From assembly GCA_003150235.1 (NCBI GenBank), contig QAMW01000024.1:1-40383 (forward strand): a DNA stretch of 40,383 bases. Reading direction: 5' to 3'. The position numbers and the translations under genes are program-made. Below are positions 22,940 to 30,739 of the stretch, piece after piece; positions within the stretch are counted from its first letter, which is position 1; each line of letters opens with the position of its first letter. The notes beneath the pieces were generated by a model, which saw only the letters and a list, made by a program, of their open reading frames with translations, did not search any database and was not told where the DNA came from. The DNA comes from Bacteroidales bacterium. Its GTDB lineage: Bacteria > Bacteroidota > Bacteroidia > Bacteroidales > Muribaculaceae.

Positions 22940-24409
22940 ATGAGACATCTCAAATCATATTTCGCAGCGATAATGCTCGCCTCAACCTGCACTGTCGCCT
23001 CAAGCGCGCAGGAGGCTTTACGCTCCGCTTACTTCCTTGAGGGCTACAACTACCGTCATGAACTCAACCCGGCGTTTGCCCCGGAGCGTAACTATGTGTC
23101 ATTCCCCGTGCTGGGCAACCTCAGCCTTGGGTTCAACTCCAATGTGGGACTGAGCACATTCCTCTATCCGATGAACGGCGAGCTCGCCACATTCATGCAC
23201 CCCGACGTGAGCGCGAGCGAGTTTCTCGGCAAGCTCCGCAATGTCAACCATATCCAGCAGGAACTTGACCTGACGATACTCTCCTTCGGTTTCCGCGGAT
23301 TCGGCGGTTACAATACCTTCTCGCTCGGTGTACGCGAGAATATCGGCATGTCGCTGCCCAAGGACCTCTTCACGTTCATGAAGCTCGGTCAGGACGGTCC
23401 GACATCACACTATAATTTCAAGAACATAGGCATCAACGCCAATGCGATGGCAGAGGTGGCATTCGGACACTCACGCCAGATACTCCCGCAGTTGCGCGTG
23501 GGCGCCAAGCTTAAATTCCTCCTCGGTGTAGGAGATGCCAATATCCGCATCAGCGACATGGACGTGACTCTCGGCGACGAGAAGTGGAGCGTACGCGCCG
23601 ACGGTGAAATGGACATCTGCGCCGGCGACGGACTGAAAGTGCCCACCTACGCCGAAAGCGGCAAGCATTACGACAACCCCGACGACGCCAACCTCATCGA
23701 CTGGGACGGTCTTGACTATGACAAATTCGGGCTGAGCGGCTTCGGCGCGGCTATCGACCTCGGCGCCACCTATCAGCTTCACCCCGACCTGGAAATATCG
23801 GCATCGGTGCTCGACCTCGGCTTCGTGTCGTGGAGCAACGCCGTTCATGCAAAAACCGGTACTACCACATGGGAATTTGACGGTTTTAAAGATGTGGCAA
23901 TCGACAAGAACTCGCCCAACTACGAGACCAATAAATTTGACCAGCAGCTTGAAAATCTCGGCAACGACCTTGAAGACGCAGTGGAATTTCACCGTCTCTC
24001 CGACGGAGGAAGCCGCACATCGGGCATCGGCGCCACCATCACCGTCGGTGCGGCATACACAGCTCCGTTCTACCGCGGGCTGAAAGGCGGCTTGCTCTTC
24101 ACCCAGCGCATCGACGGCCTCCATTCATGGACCGAAGGGCGTATATCCGCCAACCTGATACCCGTGAGCTTCTTTGACCTCTCCGTCAACTACGCGCTCT
24201 CGACATTCGGCTCGTCACTGGGCTGGATCATCAACATCCATCCCAAGGGATTCAACCTCTTCGTAGGCTCCGACTTTACTTTCTACAAGGTGACCCCGCA
24301 GTTTGTTCCCGTCAACAACCTGAACGCCAACGTACAGTTTGGTATCAACTTCACCTTCGGCTCAAAGTCAAAGAAAGACGCGCTCAAGCCGCTCCTCCCC
24401 TCCTGGTAA
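22940..24409 (+). CDS. DUF5723 family outer-membrane protein
   Basis: A 489-residue protein with a signal peptide (MRHLKSYFAAIMLASTCTVASSA) and a mature start 'QEALRSAYFLEGYNYRHELNPAFAP', which is the hallmark of DUF5723. The remainder alternates polar and aromatic strands typical of an outer-membrane beta-barrel ('LDLTILSFGFRGFGGYNTFSLGVREN', 'GWIINIHPKGFNLFVGSDFTFYKV'). It is related in style to PorV/PorP-like barrels. It is the second gene after the 612-residue lipoprotein, and a clean terminator follows at 24435-24460. A plausible view is a barrel plus surface lipoprotein pair; the function is unproven. Confidence 0.85.
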   Translation: MRHLKSYFAAIMLASTCTVASSAQEALRSAYFLEGYNYRHELNPAFAPERNYVSFPVLGNLSLGFNSNVGLSTFLYPMNGELATFMHPDVSASEFLGKLRNVNHIQQELDLTILSFGFRGFGGYNTFSLGVRENIGMSLPKDLFTFMKLGQDGPTSHYNFKNIGINANAMAEVAFGHSRQILPQLRVGAKLKFLLGVGDANIRISDMDVTLGDEKWSVRADGEMDICAGDGLKVPTYAESGKHYDNPDDANLIDWDGLDYDKFGLSGFGAAIDLGATYQLHPDLEISASVLDLGFVSWSNAVHAKTGTTTWEFDGFKDVAIDKNSPNYETNKFDQQLENLGNDLEDAVEFHRLSDGGSRTSGIGATITVGAAYTAPFYRGLKGGLLFTQRIDGLHSWTEGRISANLIPVSFFDLSVNYALSTFGSSLGWIINIHPKGFNLFVGSDFTFYKVTPQFVPVNNLNANVQFGINFTFGSKSKKDALKPLLPSW

Positions 24410-24434
24410 ACAATCCTGTTCACACCAATACTCT

Positions 24435-24460
24435 AAGGGCTGCCTCGCGCAGCCCTTTTT
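24435..24460 (+). terminator. Rho-independent terminator after the DUF5723 gene
   Basis: AAGGGCTGC, loop CTCGC, GCAGCCCTT, then TTT. It is a perfect stem of 9 bp, starting 25 bp after the stop codon. Confidence 0.9.
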
Positions 24461-24469
24461 CATACCCGT

Positions 24470-24528
24470 AGTTGTCAGTTGGGAGTTGTCAGTTGTCAGT
24501 CTTCAGATTTCAGTTTTCAGTTGTCAGA
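24470..24528. repeat. CAGTTGTCAG-type short repeat array, left arm
   Basis: Imperfect tandem units of AGTTGTCAGTT / CAGTTTTCAG. It is the inverse of the array at 24945-24990, so the two arms form an inverted repeat about 400 bp apart around the composite element. Arrays of this kind recur in Bacteroidetes intergenic DNA (recollection). Confidence 0.75.
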
Positions 24529-24569
24529 GGGGATACAGATGGACTTATAATTTTTGGAATATGCCCAAA

Positions 24570-24594
24570 TGTAGGGGCGAGTGGAAGCTCGCCC
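24570..24594 (-). repeat. REP-like hairpin, left member of an interrupted pair
   Basis: Its 25 bases are the same as 4784-4808 (TGTAGGGGCGAGTGGAAGCT then CGCCC). It is followed by GCATC and a short spacer similar to that in the intact pair. Confidence 0.75.
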
Positions 24595-24628
24595 GCATCC
24601 ACCCATGCAACACGGGCGCTCTTCCAGG

Positions 24629-24911
24629 CAATGTCACTTACTTAAGCAGAAGAGCAATAAATCCCCGAAAGGGGGATTCATCCTGTTATCCGCGGGTAAT
24701 GCCGGAGGCATACCCGTGGCTCAAGCGCCTCTCTCCTCGGCTCAACCCCGGAGTGGGTTGCATAGCCACTTGATTAGCATATATTTATGCAACCCGTTTC
24801 AGGGTTGCGTTGTTGTGGTGGTATCGTTTTCCACGGGTGCCCACTTCGGGGCTACCCGCGGTTAACTCTATCTTGCCCGTTCCGGGCAAAATCTTTAAGT
24901 TAGTGACATTG
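24629..24911 (-). mobile_element. Structured multi-hairpin element, copy B, with terminal inverted repeats (MITE-like)
   Basis: A 283-bp non-coding element homologous to 267-546 in opposite orientation. Its ends are CAATGTCACTTACTTAAG (24629-24646) and TTTAAGTTAGTGACATTG (24894-24911), an 18-bp inverted repeat with two mismatches. It is flanked by CTTCCA on each side (24621-24626 and 24914-24919), two bases from the element, consistent with a target duplication. The flanks are the two halves of a REP-like hairpin whose intact form is at 4829-4860. It carries the same set of stem-loops as copy A, with compensatory changes. No transposase is encoded, so movement would need an enzyme supplied in trans. 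A family name is not known to me. Confidence 0.65.
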
Positions 24912-24913
24912 AA

Positions 24914-24937
24914 CTTCCATTCGACCCTACAGCTACG
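24914..24937 (+). repeat. Right half of an interrupted REP-like hairpin
   Basis: CTTCCA followed by TTCGACCCTACAGCTACGC. The tail CCCTACAGCTACGC equals the tail at 4846-4860. The matching left half, GGGCGCTCTTCCA, lies at 24614-24626, before the inserted element. Confidence 0.6.
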
Positions 24938-24944
24938 CAAAGAC

Positions 24945-24990
24945 GACTGAAAACTGACAACTGACAACTGAAAACTGACAACTGACAACT
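24945..24990. repeat. AACTGACAACTG-type short repeat array, right arm
   Basis: Tandem ACTGAAAACTGACAACTGAC-type units. This is the inverse of 24470-24528. It ends 7 bp before the stop codon of the DUF4919 gene. Confidence 0.8.
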
Positions 24991-24997
24991 CACCTGT

Positions 24998-25720
24998 CTA
25001 TTCTTCGTCGGGGAACTTACGATAATATTCCTGGAGGATGTAAAGCACGTTGAAATAGAACCCTTTCGGCTCATCCTTGCCATCCTTGGGCTTTACCGTG
25101 ATATAGTCGAAATGAGGAGGACGGTCTTCCTGACCTTCCACCACATAATCCTGGAAGTTAAGTAGATTATATTCATGCTGCGGGTTGATGATGACCCAGG
25201 CGTTGTCCTGGTCAAGTCCGGTGCCGGTCGACACAATCGCCTCAAGGATATGATTGAGCTTGTATTGCAGTATATTGGCAAGATTGTTTTTCTTCTTCTC
25301 GCGGTAGGCGTAGATAAGAAACGACATCTGACGCAGGTCGAAGGGGTCATCCTTCAACGACAGCTCGGCATACTTGATAATCGTGTCACACTCGGCGAGA
25401 GTGTGCTTTTCGCGATAATAGAGATCCTCCATTTTAGAGGAATACTCACTGCGGCGGTAGGGATTATAGTCTTCCTGAAACACGTAGCCGAGATAGAGGT
25501 GACGAAACTGGTCGAGCGTCATCGAAGTGTCGTTAGCCTCAAACTGTTTCATCAGTTTGGGATAGTAATATTTTGAAGATGGGTCGTTGACTTCCTTCTT
25601 TATCTTCTCCATGTCGGGCTTTTCCGGCTTAAGCTTCTTGTCGCCACGCTTGGCGGCGTCGACCGAAAATGCGGCGCAGGCAAGCAGTGCCGATATGAAC
25701 AGTAACAATACTCTTTTCAT
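24998..25720 (-). CDS. DUF4919 domain-containing exported protein
   Basis: A 240-residue protein with a signal peptide (MKRVLLLFISALLACAAFSVDA) and a basic linker, then a mostly helical body that matches DUF4919: 'SMTLDQFRHLYLGYVFQEDYNPYRRSEYS', 'LAECDTIIKYAELSLKDDPFDLRQM' and 'FDYITVKPKDGKDEPKGFYFNV'. The second segment looks TPR-like. The function is unknown and the location is probably periplasmic. It is the last gene of the leftward RSH-PgpH-DUF456-DUF4919 run, 12 bp after DUF456. No terminator hairpin is seen, and the transcript would run into the inverted repeat arrays. Confidence 0.85.
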   Translation of the reverse strand: MKRVLLLFISALLACAAFSVDAAKRGDKKLKPEKPDMEKIKKEVNDPSSKYYYPKLMKQFEANDTSMTLDQFRHLYLGYVFQEDYNPYRRSEYSSKMEDLYYREKHTLAECDTIIKYAELSLKDDPFDLRQMSFLIYAYREKKKNNLANILQYKLNHILEAIVSTGTGLDQDNAWVIINPQHEYNLLNFQDYVVEGQEDRPPHFDYITVKPKDGKDEPKGFYFNVLYILQEYYRKFPDEE

Positions 25721-25732
25721 AATGGCTGTAAT

Positions 25733-26248
25733 TTATAGTTGGTCAAGGGCGAAGCCGGGATATTGTTCCATCACCACGAGCAAAAGCGCGATGCCGATAA
25801 GCCCGAGAGTGACCACGGCAGGAAGCCCTTTAGCACAAAGATACTGAAAAAATCTTGATGACGGAAACCCGAGCGCCTTTCCCCCCGGCATACGGGTGTA
25901 GGCAAATGCGCCCAAAAGCACCCCCGCAGCCGCCCCGGAGACCGCCCATGCAAGCGAAAATCCGGTCATGCCGACAAACAGCCCCACAAGACCGCCGACA
26001 CCCATGTACCCCATGCCGTTGGTAGCGCGGGAGATGCTCGACGGCAACAGGAAATCAATCACCAGCACCACCACAACAATCACTCCCCACGAGGCAAGCA
26101 ATCCGGCAGAGGGATGGATGAAACCGCTCCACTTAAGCAGCCACAGCCCGGCGTAGGCGAGGACAGCCCCGGGCACATAAGGGCGCAATATCGCAAGAAA
26201 TGCCGCGACAAGAGCCACTATACCTGATATTAAAAGCAGTGTCGACAT
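25733..26248 (-). CDS. DUF456 family membrane protein
   Basis: A 171-residue protein, almost entirely hydrophobic. It has a long glycine-rich stretch (GMGYMGVGGLVGLFVGMTGFSL) of the type found in DUF456 and about five membrane helices. 'ISRATNGMGYMG' with the preceding 'VIDFLLPSS' is the family-specific core. No enzymatic residues stand out, and the function is not known. It lies 51 bp after the PgpH-type gene and 12 bp before DUF4919, so it is probably in the same transcript. Confidence 0.8.
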   Translation of the reverse strand: MSTLLLISGIVALVAAFLAILRPYVPGAVLAYAGLWLLKWSGFIHPSAGLLASWGVIVVVVLVIDFLLPSSISRATNGMGYMGVGGLVGLFVGMTGFSLAWAVSGAAAGVLLGAFAYTRMPGGKALGFPSSRFFQYLCAKGLPAVVTLGLIGIALLLVVMEQYPGFALDQL

Positions 26249-26299
26249 AAGTAACTCTTAAAAATTAATTTATATTATAACACGCGGGGCGACGGAAAG

Positions 26300-28366
26300 T
26301 TAGGCTTCAGTCTTGTCAGCCGGCTCATCTTTTTTGAGGTCGGGATAGCTCACACGGGCGTGATACATTGTGCGCAGACGCTCGATAAACGCGTTTTTAA
26401 TCACATTCACGTCGCGGAACGAGATGGGCGACTCATCGTGCAGCCCGTCGCGTATCTGACCGTCGATTATGCGGTTGACAAGCTCCGTGATAGCCGGCAC
26501 CGTATGCTCTTTCAATGAGCGCGACGCCGCTTCCACTGCATCAGCCATCATGAGTATGGATGTCTCCTTAGTCTGCGGGTTAGGTCCGGGATAGGTAAAC
26601 GGAGCCGGGTCCACATCTTCATCGGGATGAGCGTTGCAATAAGTGTTATAGAAATATTTAGCTCTTCCGGAGCCGTGATGCTGGCGTATGAAATCGGTAA
26701 TCACCGCCGGGAGTTTCATTTTCTCGGCGCGTTTCAGCCCGTCATACACGTGGTTGATGACAATACGCGCACTCTGCACCGGACTGAGCGCATCGTGGGG
26801 ATTCACGCCATGCTGGTTTTCGGTAAAAAACGCCGGATTATTGATTTTGCCGATATCGTGGTAAAGCGCGCCTGTACGCACAAGCTGCACATTGGCGCCT
26901 ATACGGTGGGCGGCATCGGAGGCGAGATTGCTCACCTGCATCGAGTGCTGGAAGGTGCCCGGACATTCCTCCGACAGCTCACGCAACACGGGATTATTGA
27001 CATCGCTCAGCTCGACCAAAGTCACCGACGACACGAAGCCGAATATCTTCTCCAGCACAAATACAAGCACGTAGGTAAACGATATAAGCACGGCATTGAT
27101 GGCGAAGAAGCCGAACATGCGCGTGCTGAGCTTGTCGGCAGAGCCGCTCTGCATCACCTCGACCGCCACGTATGACACACAGTAGGCAAGAAACACGAAT
27201 ATCGCCGCCCTTACAAGCTGCGACCTGCGGTTAAGCTCCTTGAGCGAAGTGATTGCCACTATGCCCGCCACGAGCTGCACAAATATGAACTCAAGCGGGA
27301 AGGTGGCTATGATGGTACATAGCATTATTTCCGTGATATACACAAAATAGGCTGTACGCCCGTCGAAAAACACCACCATGAGTATCGCGACAATCGTGAA
27401 CGGCACCATGTAAAGCCCTCCCCGGAAAGTCTCCGACATACCGTAGGAGAAGAGCACAAACGCCGTAATCATGGTCATGATGAACACCATCGCACGTGGA
27501 TTGCGGAATGTGCGCCAGCGGAAATAGTAGAGAAACAGATAAAGCGACGTGAGTATCACTACCACGTAAAGCAACTGCCCCAGTATCGGGTAATAATGAC
27601 GGTCAACCTGGCTCGGTGAACGCAGACCGGAGATACGGTCGTAGGTACGGAGCAGCGTGTAAAGTTCGGGAGTCACGATATCGCCCTTGTCGATTATGCG
27701 CTCACCCTGCTGGATGACCCCTACCGGTGCCATCGCCTTCTGCATCACTTCACCAAGCAGGCGCTTGGTGGCAACGGAGTCAAGCACGACATTAGGCACA
27801 AGGAACTGCGACATCGCCGTCTGCTCGATTGCAGAGCGGAAAGCGGGTTCGGAGAACATGCTGTCAAGAGTGGCGTAGGCGGCGCGCGCCGATAGAAAAT
27901 TGTCGGCGGGAAGGGTTATTGCCGTATTGTCGTGGATAAACCTTACATCGCGTAGCTTACCTGTCTTGACATTCTGGTAGGTGTCTTGGTCCACGATACC
28001 GTTTTCAAGGAGCTTTTTAAGCGCGTTTATGAGCTTGTTGCGCTCGGCGGGAGTGAGATTTATCTCCGGAGTGTGATTGACACGGGTTGCGTAGGCGGCA
28101 AGAGTGGTCTTCTCGATATTTATGTCGCGCTGATACACCGGCACAAAAGTCTGCGAAATACTGTCGCGCACCCTTTCCATGCTTATCGAATCAAGATATA
28201 TGGGCATGTCGCTCGGCGCCGTCAGCAGGGAATATGCCCAGGGTTTCCCCATTTCATATTGATAGGAATGGCTGTCTTTTCTGGGCATCAGCCCTATTAT
28301 AATCACGACCGCCCCCACAAACAGGAGCACCCGCAACAAGGAATCTTTCGTGAAAATCTTTTTCAT
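26300..28366 (-). CDS. pgpH: 7TM-HD phosphohydrolase, PgpH family (probable c-di-AMP phosphodiesterase)
   Basis: A 688-residue membrane enzyme. After an N-terminal helix (LLRVLLFVGAVVIIIGL) comes an extracytoplasmic 7TMR-HDED domain (about 35-255), then about seven membrane helices (about 260-445), then a cytosolic HD domain. The HD site shows His474 in 'PGTFQHSMQVSNLA' and HDIGK at 503-507, followed by 'HGVNPHDALSPVQSARIVINHV' and 'QHHGSG'. Listeria PgpH with this layout hydrolyses c-di-AMP to pApA and is inhibited by (p)ppGpp. The start is the ATG at 28366, not a TTG two codons earlier. It begins 9 bp after the RSH stop codon, so the two nucleotide-signalling enzymes are co-transcribed. Confidence 0.9.
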   Translation of the reverse strand: MKKIFTKDSLLRVLLFVGAVVIIIGLMPRKDSHSYQYEMGKPWAYSLLTAPSDMPIYLDSISMERVRDSISQTFVPVYQRDINIEKTTLAAYATRVNHTPEINLTPAERNKLINALKKLLENGIVDQDTYQNVKTGKLRDVRFIHDNTAITLPADNFLSARAAYATLDSMFSEPAFRSAIEQTAMSQFLVPNVVLDSVATKRLLGEVMQKAMAPVGVIQQGERIIDKGDIVTPELYTLLRTYDRISGLRSPSQVDRHYYPILGQLLYVVVILTSLYLFLYYFRWRTFRNPRAMVFIMTMITAFVLFSYGMSETFRGGLYMVPFTIVAILMVVFFDGRTAYFVYITEIMLCTIIATFPLEFIFVQLVAGIVAITSLKELNRRSQLVRAAIFVFLAYCVSYVAVEVMQSGSADKLSTRMFGFFAINAVLISFTYVLVFVLEKIFGFVSSVTLVELSDVNNPVLRELSEECPGTFQHSMQVSNLASDAAHRIGANVQLVRTGALYHDIGKINNPAFFTENQHGVNPHDALSPVQSARIVINHVYDGLKRAEKMKLPAVITDFIRQHHGSGRAKYFYNTYCNAHPDEDVDPAPFTYPGPNPQTKETSILMMADAVEAASRSLKEHTVPAITELVNRIIDGQIRDGLHDESPISFRDVNVIKNAFIERLRTMYHARVSYPDLKKDEPADKTEA

Positions 28367-28375
28367 ATACAATCG

Positions 28376-30640
28376 CTAATTGACGCGGCTCGCCTTCTGC
28401 ACACCTTTTATCTGTTTCAGTTTGGAACAGAGATCGGTGACCACTTTGGTATCGTTTACAAGCACCGAGAGGTCACAATGAAACACCTCATTCTGCGCCT
28501 CGATGTCGAGTTTGCGTATATTTATGGCGAGATGCATTGATATCATCTGTATAATTTCCTGAAGTATGCCGAAACGGTCGACACCTTCTATCCTTACATT
28601 GGCAAGGAATTTCCCGGTATGCGCCGCCCATGTGGTGTTGAGTATGCGCCTGCCGTAGCTTGCCTTGAGTACCTGGGCGCGCGGACATGTGAGCGAGTGA
28701 AGCTCGACCTCTCCATCGTCGTTGACCCAGCCCATCACGTCGTCGCCGGGGAGAGGGCTGCAGCAGTCAGCCATTATGAAATTGGCGCCATTGTCGTCGG
28801 AACGCAGCACATAGGTCTCCTTAAAATTGATTTCAGGCTTCTCCTTGACCGGGGTGACCCCGACATTTTTCTTTCCTTTCAGCGGCCGGAGTATCTTGGA
28901 GAACAGCGAAGATGACGCGGGGCGCAATGACTTGGCAAGATATGCCGGAATCACTGCCTCGTCGCCGCCAAGGGCGGTAAATAGCTCTTCCTTGTTCTGG
29001 AAATGGGTCGCGCCGAGCACCTTTGTCACTACCTCGTTATTTTCCTCTACCCCGTTGTCCTTCAGGAATGTCTCATAAATCTCCCTGCCTTTCTCGATTA
29101 CCGGCTGCAGCTCTTTTCGCAAAGCGGCTCTGAGACGTGTCTTACCTTTTGCCGTGGCAAGGAAATTTATCCACTCCTTTTTAGGGGTCTGCGACTGTGA
29201 TGTGAGCACCTCGACCTGGTCGCCCGACTGCAGGCGGTGGCTCAACGGCACAAGCTTATGATTCACTTTTCCGGCTATGCAGTGGATGCCTATCTGAGAG
29301 TGAAGCCCGAATGCCACGTCAAGCACCGTGGAGTTGTTGGGAAGCGTGAGGAGTTCGCCTTTCGGGGTGAATACCACGATTTCCGATGAAAAGAGGTTGA
29401 GTTTGAGAGTATCGAGGAAGTCGATGGCATCAGGCTCCGGATTGTCAAGTATATCCTTGATTGTGGCGAGCCACGCGTTAAGCTCGCTCTCCTCCTCTCC
29501 CTCGCCTATCTTATATTTCCAGTGGGCTGCAAAACCGAGTTCGGCAATCTCGTCCATGCGTCGCGAGCGTATCTGCACCTCGATCCAGTTGCCGTCGGGT
29601 CCCATCACGGTAAGGTGAAGCGCCTGATATCCATTTGCCTTCGGGACGCTTATCCAGTCGCGTGTACGCTCGGGATGCAGCTTGTAGAGGTCGGTGATAG
29701 CTGAATATATCTGCCAGCAGATCGCTTTCTCGCGGCTTATGTCGTCACACTCAAATATGATACGCACGGCATACAGGTCGTACACCTCCTCGAAGGGAAT
29801 GTGCTTGTTTTCCATCTTGCGCCATATCGAATAGACCGATTTAAGGCGCGCCTTCGCCTCATATTTAAGCCCCATCTCTTTCAGCTTTTCCTTGATGGGG
29901 AAAGAGAAATCGTTGTAAACCGAAGCGCGTCGCGACTCGGAAGCACGTATCTGCTCACTGATGCGCTCATAAGCCGCCGGATGCTCATACTTGAAGCTCA
30001 AATCCTCCAGTTCGGTCTTTATGGCGAAAAGCCCGAGTCGGTGGGCAAGCGGGGCGTATATATAAAGGGTCTCCCCGGCAATCTTATACTGTTTGTTGGG
30101 CGACATGGAGCCGAGTGTGCGCATATTATGAAGGCGGTCAGCCATTTTAAGGAGCACAACCCGTATATCCTCGCTCATAGTAAGCAGCAACTTGCGGAAA
30201 TTCTCCGCCTGCGCCGATGCCTTGTCTCCGAATATACCGCCTGAAATCTTGGTAAGCCCTGCTACAAGCTGCGCTATCTTCTTGCCAAAATGCTGCTCGA
30301 TATCCTCGACAGTGTACTCGGTATCTTCCACGACATCATGAAGCAGCGCGGCACAGATAGACGTGGACCCGAGCCCCATTTCCTGACTGGCAATCTTCGC
30401 CACAGCGATAGGATGGAGTATATATGGCTCCCCGGAGCGTCGCCTGATACCTTTATGCGCCTCCTTGGCAAACCGGTAGGCACGTTCAATAATCTCCACC
30501 TTCTTGCGGTGGTTGCTCGCCAGATAACCGTTAAGCACATCGCGGAACTCATCTTCTACCAGACGGTCTTCCTCTTCAAGCGTGAGTTTATTGCGTTCTT
30601 CCATTGATACGTCGGTTAATTTAACTGTTGATTGTAGCAT
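28376..30640 (-). CDS. rsh: Bifunctional (p)ppGpp synthetase/hydrolase, RelA/SpoT homologue
   Basis: A long RSH of up to 754 residues that makes and degrades the stringent-response alarmone. The hydrolase HD domain has His76 and H101-D-V-V-E-D106. The synthetase domain has 'RLKSVYSIWRKM' (265-276), 'YDLYAVRIIFE' and 'PKANGYQALH' (333-342). The TGS domain spans about 421-481 ('VVFTPKGELLTLPNNSTVLDVAFGLHSQ'). A Cys-rich segment (ADCCSPLPGDD) and a C-terminal ACT domain complete the protein. Both catalytic halves look intact, so it is bifunctional by motif. Translation may start at 30640 or at the in-frame ATG at 30604 (MEERNKLTLEEE); the promoter at 30671-30678 allows either. It heads the operon with PgpH. 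Confidence 0.95.
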   Translation of the reverse strand: MLQSTVKLTDVSMEERNKLTLEEEDRLVEDEFRDVLNGYLASNHRKKVEIIERAYRFAKEAHKGIRRRSGEPYILHPIAVAKIASQEMGLGSTSICAALLHDVVEDTEYTVEDIEQHFGKKIAQLVAGLTKISGGIFGDKASAQAENFRKLLLTMSEDIRVVLLKMADRLHNMRTLGSMSPNKQYKIAGETLYIYAPLAHRLGLFAIKTELEDLSFKYEHPAAYERISEQIRASESRRASVYNDFSFPIKEKLKEMGLKYEAKARLKSVYSIWRKMENKHIPFEEVYDLYAVRIIFECDDISREKAICWQIYSAITDLYKLHPERTRDWISVPKANGYQALHLTVMGPDGNWIEVQIRSRRMDEIAELGFAAHWKYKIGEGEEESELNAWLATIKDILDNPEPDAIDFLDTLKLNLFSSEIVVFTPKGELLTLPNNSTVLDVAFGLHSQIGIHCIAGKVNHKLVPLSHRLQSGDQVEVLTSQSQTPKKEWINFLATAKGKTRLRAALRKELQPVIEKGREIYETFLKDNGVEENNEVVTKVLGATHFQNKEELFTALGGDEAVIPAYLAKSLRPASSSLFSKILRPLKGKKNVGVTPVKEKPEINFKETYVLRSDDNGANFIMADCCSPLPGDDVMGWVNDDGEVELHSLTCPRAQVLKASYGRRILNTTWAAHTGKFLANVRIEGVDRFGILQEIIQMISMHLAINIRKLDIEAQNEVFHCDLSVLVNDTKVVTDLCSKLKQIKGVQKASRVN

Positions 30641-30670
30641 TCAGGCACATTAAAGTCGCCGTACAAGTTA

Positions 30671-30678
30671 CAAACTTA
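30671..30678 (-). promoter_or_regulatory. Promoter -7 element of the RSH operon
   Basis: TAAGTTTG on the minus strand. The start near 30666 leaves a leader of 26 or 62 nt, depending on the start codon. It is back to back with the malY promoter 36 bp away, so the two could compete or share a regulator. Confidence 0.5.
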
Positions 30679-30688
30679 ACAAAAAAGA

Positions 30689-30721
30689 TTGAAATGGTCA
30701 TAACTAAAAGTCGTATATTTG
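30689..30721 (+). promoter_or_regulatory. Promoter of the MalY/PatB gene
   Basis: TTG (30689-30691), a 22-bp spacer and TATATTTG (30714-30721). The leader is about 14 nt. The spacer is one base longer than the usual 19-21. Confidence 0.55.
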
Positions 30722-30739
30722 CAGAAAAATAGCTTTGCA

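Noticed and set aside
23471..24124. Leftward open frame of 217 codons opposite the DUF5723 gene
   Set aside because: It is an antisense shadow of a barrel protein gene with a signal peptide and a terminator.
24581..24865. Rightward 94-codon frame in the composite repeat
   Set aside because: It runs across the REP hairpin, the insertion junction and element B, so it is an artefact of the repeats.
24470..24990. CRISPR array
   Set aside because: The repeat units are about 10-12 bp, degenerate and back to back without unique spacers, and no cas genes are present.
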